64,000 bases of DNA. It comes from Lentibacillus saliphilus (GTDB lineage: Bacteria > Bacillota > Bacilli > Bacillales > Amphibacillaceae). Under the pieces are notes generated by a model that saw nothing but the letters and a program-made list of their open reading frames with translations, ran no database searches and was not told where the DNA came from. Numbering within the stretch: position 1 is the stretch's first letter; every line of letters begins with the position of its first letter. A program made the position numbers and the translations under genes. This document shows, one piece after another, positions 54,229 to 61,352 of the stretch. The DNA lies in NCBI RefSeq assembly GCF_019093865.1, contig NZ_JABJXD010000001.1:1-64000 (forward strand). The letters run 5' to 3'.

Positions 54229-54486
54229 ATGAGAAAACCCACGAATAGGTTGAAGCATCGTTTGATGTTTCTCTTTGTGGTTGGCCTAATATGGATTATT
54301 TTTGTGAATGTCACTGGTGTGATTGTCGCTGATTCAGTGCAATCCACGGCTCAAGCGACTGATATGACGCCATTTTACTGGTTAGTCAGCATTGTTGGCG
54401 GTTCGATTATTGCGACGCTCGTTTATGTGGGATGGAAGAAATATCGTGCAGAGCATAAAAAGCAAGAAAAGGATCACAATAGTTGA
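54229..54486 (+). CDS. Reduced YpjB-like sporulation membrane protein
   Basis: This 85-residue protein has an N-terminal hydrophobic segment near 12-32, a short extracytoplasmic stretch of about 18 residues, then a second membrane helix followed by YVGWKKYRAEHKK. The second helix and its basic tail resemble the C-terminal anchor of YpjB (about 260 residues in B. subtilis, same position). The large helical extracytoplasmic domain is missing. The ATG at 54229 follows GCGGGGTG. It may be a shrunken ypjB or an analogue; no frameshift remnant is visible. Confidence 0.6.
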   Translation: MRKPTNRLKHRLMFLFVVGLIWIIFVNVTGVIVADSVQSTAQATDMTPFYWLVSIVGGSIIATLVYVGWKKYRAEHKKQEKDHNS

Positions 54487-54511
54487 CGATCATTATGTTT
54501 TTGACTATAAT
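54483..54511 (+). promoter_or_regulatory. Strong sigma-A promoter of the YugP-type gene
   Basis: TTGACG at 54483-54488, a 17-nt spacer and TATAAT at 54506-54511 form one of the best sigma-A matches in the window. The -35 overlaps the previous stop codon. Confidence 0.8.
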
Positions 54512-54550
54512 TGACCTTAAGTAATGAATCTATTTATGGAGGCATGCAAA

Positions 54551-55222
54551 TTGGGTATATACCTCGTATATTTTGCGCTTTTGATAATCATTCCATTATG
54601 GGCGCAAGGGAAAGTGAAAAGTACGTACAATAAATATTCAAAAATTGGGTATTCTTCACAAATGACGGGTGCGGAAGTCGCTCGTAAAATTTTAAATGAC
54701 AATGGATTGTTTGATGTACAAATAGAGGAAACGAGAGGAATGCTTTCAGATCATTATGATCCGCGCAAGAAAGTGGTTCGACTATCCAGCGCGAACTACC
54801 ATGGGCGCTCGATGGCAGCAGCTGCCATTGCGGCTCACGAAGTTGGACATGCGATACAAGACGCAGAAGCTTATGCGTTTCTACGATTCAGACATGCACT
54901 TGTCCCGGTAGCCAACTTAGGATCCAATATGTCGTTCTTTTTGATCATAGGTGGGTTACTACTTAATTTGTCTGGTTTGATTTTATTCGGTATTATCTTC
55001 ATGGCAGCAGCTGTTTTGTTCCAGTTTGTAACACTGCCGGTTGAATTTAATGCCTCAAATCGTGCAATGACTCAGCTCGTCTCTACGGGTGTGATTTTAA
55101 ATAATGAAGAGCGCTCAACTAAAAAGGTTCTCAATGCAGCTGCTTTAACATATGTTGCTGCTGCAGTTGTTGCTCTTATGGAACTATTAAGATTCGTGTT
55201 GATTTTCCTCAATAACGATTAA
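54551..55222 (+). CDS. YugP-type membrane zinc metallopeptidase
   Basis: This 223-residue protein belongs to the YugP-type neutral zinc metallopeptidases. HEVGH at 96-100 supplies two zinc histidines and the catalytic glutamate. An N-terminal segment and two C-terminal hydrophobic regions anchor it. A conserved PVEFNASNRAM near 171-181 probably provides the third ligand. I favour the TTG at 54551: GGAGG lies 8 nt upstream, while an ATG at 54524 lies only about 12 nt beyond the -10 box. Substrates are unknown. I recall no such gene at this place in B. subtilis. Confidence 0.82.
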   Translation: MGIYLVYFALLIIIPLWAQGKVKSTYNKYSKIGYSSQMTGAEVARKILNDNGLFDVQIEETRGMLSDHYDPRKKVVRLSSANYHGRSMAAAAIAAHEVGHAIQDAEAYAFLRFRHALVPVANLGSNMSFFLIIGGLLLNLSGLILFGIIFMAAAVLFQFVTLPVEFNASNRAMTQLVSTGVILNNEERSTKKVLNAAALTYVAAAVVALMELLRFVLIFLNND

Positions 55223-55223
55223 T

Positions 55224-55272
55224 AAAAAACTGTCCTCTAACTGGGTATATGCCAGCTAGGGACAGTTTTTTT
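55224..55272. terminator. Bidirectional terminator between YugP-type gene and ypjC
   Basis: The outer stem AAAAAACTGTCC pairs with GGACAGTTTTTT (55224-55235 with about 55260-55271). An imperfect inner stem CTAACTGG/CCAGCTAG lies within. A/T runs flank both sides, and the flanking genes converge. Confidence 0.88.
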
Positions 55273-56143
55273 ATGGGTGTAATGGCTTTTTGTTTTCGTC
55301 AAGGGTAAATCCTTCACCCATGACATCGTGTACGGAGCTTACGGCTACAAATGCATGTGGATCAATATCATTAATAATAGCTTTTAGGCGGACAATTTCA
55401 TTTCGAGCGACGATACAGTAGAGGACGTCACGTTTTTCTCCTGTGAAACTGCCGCGACCTTCAAGAACAGTGACACCGCGATCCATTTTAATGTTAATTT
55501 TTTCAGCGATGTCATCGCTTTTAGAAGATATGATCGTTGCACCTCTTGCTGAATAAGCCCCTTCTTGGATAAAGTCTATAACGCGTGCTGCAATATAGAC
55601 GGCTACTAGCGTGTACATGCCTTCAATTAAATCTAGGACAACAAAGATTGAAGTCGTAATGACGACAAAATCAAACATGAACATCGTTTTTCCCATGCTC
55701 CATCCAGCATACTTATGTACAATTCGAGCGATGATATCTACACCGCCGGTCGTGCCGCCATATTTAAAGATAATACCTAAACCACTACCTATAAAGATAC
55801 CTGCAAACAGAGCGGCTAACGTCATGTCTGATTGTAAATAAGTTGGGAAATGGTGAACCTGAAATATACCGAGAAAAAGTGAAACGGCAAACGTGCCGAT
55901 GATTGTGTAAAGAAAGGTTGTCCGTCCTAAAAACTTCCAACCAACAAAAAATACTGGAATATTAAGGACAATATTCATAACTGCAGGGTCCCAGTCCCAT
56001 AAAAAATAAAATAAAAGCGTAATACCTGTAAATCCACCTTCACTTAAATTGTTTTGCATATTAAAATGAACAATTCCAAAGGAGAATATAGCTGATCCAA
56101 GTAAAATAAATAAGGTGTTTTTAATTTTTAAGCCAAAAAACAT
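55271..56143 (-). CDS. ypjC: YitT-family membrane protein YpjC
   Basis: This 290-residue protein has five to six N-terminal membrane segments (DUF161) and a C-terminal soluble DUF2179 domain (about 215-285) with GRGSFTGEKRDVLYCIVARNE. This layout defines the YitT family; transport has been proposed but no substrate is known. The FKYGGTTGGVDIIARI loop is typical. The ATG at 56143 has GGGAGGA on the minus strand; a nine-codon upstream extension is unsupported. It is the last minus-strand gene here. Confidence 0.85.
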   Translation of the reverse strand: MFFGLKIKNTLFILLGSAIFSFGIVHFNMQNNLSEGGFTGITLLFYFLWDWDPAVMNIVLNIPVFFVGWKFLGRTTFLYTIIGTFAVSLFLGIFQVHHFPTYLQSDMTLAALFAGIFIGSGLGIIFKYGGTTGGVDIIARIVHKYAGWSMGKTMFMFDFVVITTSIFVVLDLIEGMYTLVAVYIAARVIDFIQEGAYSARGATIISSKSDDIAEKINIKMDRGVTVLEGRGSFTGEKRDVLYCIVARNEIVRLKAIINDIDPHAFVAVSSVHDVMGEGFTLDENKKPLHP

Positions 56144-56284
56144 CGTCATTCCTCCCATCTGTAAAACCAAATTTCCTTTAAGCGCACGCTATCCATTATA
56201 TCCAAAAACTGTTAGGCGTACAATGGAAGCAAATAAAACATTTGTCAAATAGGCAACTTTTAGCTAACATTAACATAAAGAAAA

Positions 56285-56635
56285 ATGCTGAAGGAGTTTT
56301 TAATCATTAACATCAATTACCGTACAAAAGAGATACAAGCACGTGTTGATCGGTATATTTCCCAATTTGAAGAAGGTTATTTTTCACCGTTAGCCATGAT
56401 GGCGCGCTTAACAGAGGAAACCGGTGAACTTGCTCGGGAAATTAATCATTTTTATGGGGAGAAGCCGAAGAAAAGCACAGAGGATATAAGAACCATTGAA
56501 GAAGAGCTAGGTGATTTATTATTTGTCATCACAACATTTGCCAACTCACTTGATATCGACCTTTCTGAAGCCTTCGAACAATCGATGCATAAATTTGAAA
56601 CGCGGGACAAAGATCGTTGGACCAAAAAAAATTAA
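56285..56635 (+). CDS. ypjD: MazG-like nucleotide pyrophosphohydrolase YpjD
   Basis: This small all-alpha NTP pyrophosphohydrolase has E-E-x12-28-E-x2-D metal motifs: EETGELARE near residues 43-51 and EELGDLLF near 72-79. It probably hydrolyses non-canonical nucleotides. Start choice is awkward. The ATG at 56285 has no ribosome site, while AAGGAG at 56291-56296 lies ideally for ATC/ATT codons at 56303-56308, near where YpjD homologues begin. The gene opens a run of closely spaced genes to birA. Confidence 0.88.
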   Translation: MLKEFLIININYRTKEIQARVDRYISQFEEGYFSPLAMMARLTEETGELAREINHFYGEKPKKSTEDIRTIEEELGDLLFVITTFANSLDIDLSEAFEQSMHKFETRDKDRWTKKN

Positions 56636-56662
56636 AATCCTTATTATAGGAGGTACAACTTT

Positions 56663-57439
56663 ATGACAATCCGCCTGATTTTAGCTGGCCCTCGTGGTAA
56701 AATGGGATCCGAAACAATAAATCTCATTCATAATAGGTCAGATTTACAGCTAGTTGCATGTATTGACAAAGCTTCTCAAGATCGTTCGACTGGTGTAGAC
56801 CTGGATGAAGTTGTGATCTATGAAGATGCTGAGAAGTGCTTTCAACAATGTGAAGCAGATGTGTTTATTGACTTTACTGTTGCGGATGCTTGCTTTAAAC
56901 ATAGTAAACTGGCACTTAAAGCTCATGTACATCCTGTCATTGGCACGTCTGGCCTTTCAAACGAACAAATGATGCACTTAAGTCAAATTGCAGAAACTCA
57001 CCGTACAGGCGGTATCATCGTCCCTAACTTCTCTATTGGAGCTTTATTAATGATGCATTTTGCCAAACAAGCTGCAACATTTTTTTCATCAGCAGAAATC
57101 ATTGAAAAGCATCACGATCAAAAATTAGATGCGCCATCTGGAACAGCGCTAAGAACAGCTGAAATGATGAGGCAAACTGTGTCACAATCTGATGAAGAAC
57201 AGAAGCGATTTAAGGGAGATAGAAGCGCGTCAACTGCTTCTGACATACCCATCCATAGTGTGCGACTTCCAGGCCTGTTAGCACACCATGAAGTCGTTTT
57301 TGGAGGCTTAGGTGAAGCACTGACGATTAAACATGATTCGTTTAACCGTCAGTCATATATGAATGGAATATTATGGGCGATTCACTATGTTGTAACGATT
57401 GACCATCTTGCATACGGCCTTGACGATATTCTAAAATAG
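56663..57439 (+). CDS. dapB: 4-hydroxy-tetrahydrodipicolinate reductase
   Basis: DapB reduces the dihydrodipicolinate precursor in the lysine and diaminopimelate pathway. Sporulating cells branch from its substrate to dipicolinate. The 258-residue protein has the Rossmann segment AGPRGKMGSE near 8-17, EKHHDQKLDAPSGTALR near 149-165 and the VFGGLGE loop near 212. AGGAGG precedes the ATG. mgsA follows 47 nt later. Confidence 0.95.
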   Translation: MTIRLILAGPRGKMGSETINLIHNRSDLQLVACIDKASQDRSTGVDLDEVVIYEDAEKCFQQCEADVFIDFTVADACFKHSKLALKAHVHPVIGTSGLSNEQMMHLSQIAETHRTGGIIVPNFSIGALLMMHFAKQAATFFSSAEIIEKHHDQKLDAPSGTALRTAEMMRQTVSQSDEEQKRFKGDRSASTASDIPIHSVRLPGLLAHHEVVFGGLGEALTIKHDSFNRQSYMNGILWAIHYVVTIDHLAYGLDDILK

Positions 57440-57486
57440 CTAAAAAAACAGCATGACGATAACACAATACATATGGGGTGAATATT

Positions 57487-57903
57487 ATGAACATCGCTTT
57501 AATTGCTCACGATAATAAGAAAGAAGAAATGATTCGTTTTAGTTTAGCTTATAAACATGTCCTAAAGGACCATAAGCTATATGCCACAGGAACAACAGGA
57601 AAGCTCATTCAAGAGGCAACGGCTATGCAAGTTACACGATTTCAATCAGGTCCACAGGGCGGCGATCAGCAAATAGGCGCAATGATTGCCGAAAACGCAA
57701 TGGATATTGTGATTTTTTTCCGTGACCCATTAACAGCCCAGCCTCATGAACCCGACGTTAGCGCTCTCATGCGGTTATGTGATGTACATCTTATTCCATT
57801 AGCAACTAATATAGCTGCTGCAGAAATTACAATTAGAGGGCTCGAACGAGGCGATTTACAATGGCGCGAGATTGTAGCTGAGAGGAAGAACAACAATTCA
57901 TGA
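57487..57903 (+). CDS. mgsA: Methylglyoxal synthase
   Basis: MgsA converts dihydroxyacetone phosphate to methylglyoxal as a bypass when sugar phosphates build up. The 138-residue protein keeps the catalytic D60 in GPQGGD, phosphate-binding TGTTGK near 34-39, D80 and H87 in [14 protein letters not shown]. The ATG at 57487 has GGGGTG 6 nt upstream. Its stop overlaps the bshA start by 4 nt; in B. subtilis bshB1 separates them. Confidence 0.95.
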   Translation: MNIALIAHDNKKEEMIRFSLAYKHVLKDHKLYATGTTGKLIQEATAMQVTRFQSGPQGGDQQIGAMIAENAMDIVIFFRDPLTAQPHEPDVSALMRLCDVHLIPLATNIAAAEITIRGLERGDLQWREIVAERKNNNS

Positions 57904-59030
57904 AAATTGGTATCACATGTTACCCAACTGTAGGCGGTTCAGGGGTCGTAGCAACTGAATTAGGCATGTTGCTTGCTCAACAAGGTCATGAAATACACTT
58001 TATTACATCCAGTTTGCCTTTTCGACTGAACCAAGTTAATCCATCAATATATTATCATGAAGTAGAGCCGAGCCATTATCCCGTTTTTCAGTATCCGCCT
58101 TATGATTTAGCCCTTGCTTCAAAAATGGCAGAAGTCATCGATCGAGAAAAGCTAGATATACTCCATGTTCATTATGCAATGCCCCATGCTATTTGTGCCA
58201 TTTTGGCTCGAGATATTGCTAAACATAAGGTTAAAATTGTGACGACATTACACGGGACAGATATTACGGTATTAGGCATTGACGATATTTTTAAAAATAT
58301 GATTAAACACGGCATTGAACAATCAGATGCTGTTACAGCTGTATCGCAAAGTCTTGTTAAGCAAACCCAAGACACGCTAGACGTTCATAAAGACATTCAT
58401 GTCATCTATAATTTTGTCAATGAAGCGGAATACTTCAAAAAACAGTTGCCACTCCTCAAAAAACAATATGGTATTCAAGAAACCGAAAAAGTGATCATTC
58501 ACATTTCTAATTTTCGTAAGGTGAAACGTATTAGAGATGTGATACAGACATTTCATTTAATTAACCAACAAGTTGATGCAAAGCTGTTATTAATTGGAGA
58601 TGGCCCTGAGTATTCTGAAGCGTATGAGTTAACGAAGCAGTTAGGTCTTGAAGACGATATATTACTTTTAGGGAAACAGAAAAATATTAGTGACCTTTTG
58701 TCGATTTCAGATTTGAAATTGTTAATGTCCGAAAAAGAAAGCTTTGGTCTCGTTTTGCTTGAGGCTATGGCATGTGAAGTCCCGTGCATTGGCACGAACA
58801 CTGGCGGCATACCTGAAGTTATATCACAAGGTGAAACAGGGTTCGTCGTGGAAGTAGGGGATATCCATGCTGCTGCCCATTATGCGATTGAATTGCTCTC
58901 TAATGATGAACGTCTAAAGCAATTTTCTTATAACGCAGTTCAACATGCAAAAACACAATTTAACACCGAAAAAATATTACAACAATACATGCAAGTCTAT
59001 AAAGATGTGTTACAGACCGAGAAAGAGTGA
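57900..59030 (+). CDS. bshA: N-acetyl-alpha-D-glucosaminyl L-malate synthase
   Basis: BshA joins UDP-GlcNAc and L-malate, the first step of bacillithiol synthesis. The 376-residue GT4 glycosyltransferase has [11 protein letters not shown] near 12-22 and the donor-binding [19 protein letters not shown] near 281-299. GAGAGGAAG precedes the ATG. It overlaps mgsA and cca by 4 nt each. The deacetylase bshB1, adjacent in B. subtilis, is missing, so another deacetylase must act. ypdA fits the same pathway. Confidence 0.94.
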   Translation: MKIGITCYPTVGGSGVVATELGMLLAQQGHEIHFITSSLPFRLNQVNPSIYYHEVEPSHYPVFQYPPYDLALASKMAEVIDREKLDILHVHYAMPHAICAILARDIAKHKVKIVTTLHGTDITVLGIDDIFKNMIKHGIEQSDAVTAVSQSLVKQTQDTLDVHKDIHVIYNFVNEAEYFKKQLPLLKKQYGIQETEKVIIHISNFRKVKRIRDVIQTFHLINQQVDAKLLLIGDGPEYSEAYELTKQLGLEDDILLLGKQKNISDLLSISDLKLLMSEKESFGLVLLEAMACEVPCIGTNTGGIPEVISQGETGFVVEVGDIHAAAHYAIELLSNDERLKQFSYNAVQHAKTQFNTEKILQQYMQVYKDVLQTEKE

Positions 59031-60232
59031 TCACCTTGAAGCATCCATTTCAAAAAGCGATTGGTATAATTGAACAGCTTCACCAGCAGGGCCATGAGGC
59101 TTTTTTTGTTGGGGGCTGTGTAAGGGATTGGTTACTCAAACGCGCTATAGGAGATATCGATATTGCGACGTCCGCATCACCAGAAGACGTTCAACGTATC
59201 TTTTCCAAGGTTATTCCGGTTGGGATCGAGCATGGAACAGTGATTGTTAGACATGAAGGTGAATCATATGAGGTCACGACCTTTCGTGTAGATGGACAAT
59301 ACTCTGACCAACGCCACCCTGACTCGGTAACGTTTGTAAAGTCTATCGTTGAAGATCTTAAGCGCAGAGACTTCACGATGAACGCCCTTGCTATGGACCA
59401 TCACGGACTAATAATAGATCCATTTAATGGTCAGTCTGATATCAAAACAAACCTGATTCGAACAGTAGGAGATAGTCGGAAACGGTTTAGTGAGGACGCC
59501 CTTCGGATGATTCGAGGGCTTCGATTCTCAGCACAGCTCGGGTTTACAATTGAACAAACAACTTTGGAATGTATGATTGAAATGAAACGGGAAGTGGCTC
59601 ATTTAGCGGTAGAACGTATCCGGACAGAAATGGAAAAGTTCCTGTCAGGTGCGTTTATTCAAACAGGTGTTTCTTACCTAGACCAAACTGGTATTTACAA
59701 GCACTTACCTGTATTTAAAGATCATCCAGGTGTGTTCAAGCTCATGATGGACTTAAAGACACCATTACAATCGTTTGCTCAATTTATTGCATTGTGTCAT
59801 TTTCAGCGCTCAGACATTCCGATGAATACATGGATACGAGAGTGGAAGGCGTCGAACAAAACAAAGCATGAAGCTATGGCATTGACACATGCCTTAACGT
59901 ATTATCATATGCATGGTCTTGATCAGTGGTTCGTCTATCATCTTAATGACAAACATATTGAACACTTTATGACGCTCGTTCACATCCTAAAATTAAACGA
60001 CGTTACCGTACAAGAGATACGTCAGTTGAAACAAACGTTACAAATAACATCTAAACATGATTTAGCCATAAACGGACATGACTTGCAACAGCTCTTTCCT
60101 GAATTAAAACCAGGCCCTTGGTTAAAAGAAATGCTTGCAAGTATAGAAAAAAATGTCGTTATGGGGACTCTCATGAACCATAAAAATGAGTTAAAGGAGT
60201 GGATTATATGTCATCCACCCGACATCGATTAA
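59027..60232 (+). CDS. cca: CCA tRNA nucleotidyltransferase
   Basis: The enzyme adds or repairs the 3' CCA of tRNAs. The 401-residue protein has the polymerase-beta-like head with GGCVRD (29-34) and the catalytic carboxylates D44 and D46 in IGDIDIA. RRDFTMNALA near 115-124 and EDALRMIRGLRFSAQLGF near 155-172 follow. The GTG at 59027 overlaps the bshA stop by 4 nt; a TTG at 59036 is a possible start. Its end overlaps birA by 25 nt. Confidence 0.94.
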   Translation: MITLKHPFQKAIGIIEQLHQQGHEAFFVGGCVRDWLLKRAIGDIDIATSASPEDVQRIFSKVIPVGIEHGTVIVRHEGESYEVTTFRVDGQYSDQRHPDSVTFVKSIVEDLKRRDFTMNALAMDHHGLIIDPFNGQSDIKTNLIRTVGDSRKRFSEDALRMIRGLRFSAQLGFTIEQTTLECMIEMKREVAHLAVERIRTEMEKFLSGAFIQTGVSYLDQTGIYKHLPVFKDHPGVFKLMMDLKTPLQSFAQFIALCHFQRSDIPMNTWIREWKASNKTKHEAMALTHALTYYHMHGLDQWFVYHLNDKHIEHFMTLVHILKLNDVTVQEIRQLKQTLQITSKHDLAINGHDLQQLFPELKPGPWLKEMLASIEKNVVMGTLMNHKNELKEWIICHPPDID

Positions 60233-61251
60233 TTCAATTATTAGTGGATACTGCCGAGAAAGATGCTTATATCTCTGGACAGCAATTATCAGATCAACTC
60301 GGAATTTCAAGAACAGCTGTGTGGAAGCATATGAAAGATTTAGAGCATGATGGCTTTGGCGTAAAAGCAGTTCCGAATAAAGGCTATCGCATTGAACAGT
60401 TTCCCAATACGTTAAGTGTCAATGCAATTCAATGGGGTCTGACAACGAAGTGGTTAGGACAATCGATCATTCATAAACAAACGACCACGTCTACACAATT
60501 CACTGCCCATGAAGCTGCTCAATCTGATGCAAAGCATGGAACAGTTGTTGTAGCGAATGAGCAAACAGCTGGAAGAGGGAGACTTAATCGTAAGTGGCAA
60601 TCAACGAAAGACAAGGGTATATGGATGAGTATCATTTTACGTCCCAAGATATTGCCTCATTTAGCACCTCAATTAACATTGCTAACAGCTTGTGCAATTG
60701 CAAAAGTGCTCAGAACCGATACAAGCGTTGATGCACAAATTAAATGGCCAAATGACATTTTAATAAACGGAAAAAAAGTCGTCGGTATTTTAACCGAAAT
60801 GCAAGCTGAACAGGATCAAATTCAATACGTCATTGTTGGGATCGGTATTAATGTAAACCATACTGATGAAGACTTAAATGATCCATTAACAGAACGCGCG
60901 ACGTCGTTGTACCAAGAAACGGGGTTAACATGGAGTTTAGTACAAATCATTCACCGTATCCTCGATGTATTTGAAGACATGTATGAAATTTACCTCAAGC
61001 AAGGGTTTAAACCGATTAAAATCTTGTGGGAACAACACGCCTATCGGATGAACCAGCTCATCCGGGTAACGACACATCACCATTCAGAGGATGTTCAATT
61101 TTGTGGGATTGCCGATGACGGTGCTTTACTCATTGAACAAGCCGGAGATGTAAGAAAGATTTATTCGGCTGAAATCGATTGGGACGAAAAACAGGACGTT
61201 GCAGCGGCGCATGAATACGGTCCACCGACTGTTAACGAGGCTTCTGATTAA
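60208..61251 (+). CDS. birA: Biotin protein ligase and biotin repressor BirA
   Basis: BirA attaches biotin to carboxylases and represses biotin genes. The 347-residue protein has an N-terminal winged helix-turn-helix (about 5-60, GISRTAVWKHMKDLEHDGF), the ligase core with GRGRLNRKW at 122-130, KWPNDI near 172 and GIGINV near 207, then a C-terminal SH3-like domain. The ATG at 60208 has AAAGGAG 8 nt upstream. panBCD, next in B. subtilis, are absent. Confidence 0.95.
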   Translation: MSSTRHRLIQLLVDTAEKDAYISGQQLSDQLGISRTAVWKHMKDLEHDGFGVKAVPNKGYRIEQFPNTLSVNAIQWGLTTKWLGQSIIHKQTTTSTQFTAHEAAQSDAKHGTVVVANEQTAGRGRLNRKWQSTKDKGIWMSIILRPKILPHLAPQLTLLTACAIAKVLRTDTSVDAQIKWPNDILINGKKVVGILTEMQAEQDQIQYVIVGIGINVNHTDEDLNDPLTERATSLYQETGLTWSLVQIIHRILDVFEDMYEIYLKQGFKPIKILWEQHAYRMNQLIRVTTHHHSEDVQFCGIADDGALLIEQAGDVRKIYSAEIDWDEKQDVAAAHEYGPPTVNEASD

Positions 61252-61259
61252 CAGCAATG

Positions 61260-61287
61260 TTGACGTAAACGTAGAGTCTGCTATGAT
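61260..61287 (+). promoter_or_regulatory. Sigma-A promoter of dinG
   Basis: TTGACG at 61260-61265, a 16-nt spacer and TATGAT at 61282-61287 lie 65 nt before dinG. Confidence 0.65.
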
Positions 61288-61352
61288 ATAAATGCACTTA
61301 ATCAATTTTTAATGATTGATTGCGTACATAGTAGGAGATTAAGGGGATTACC

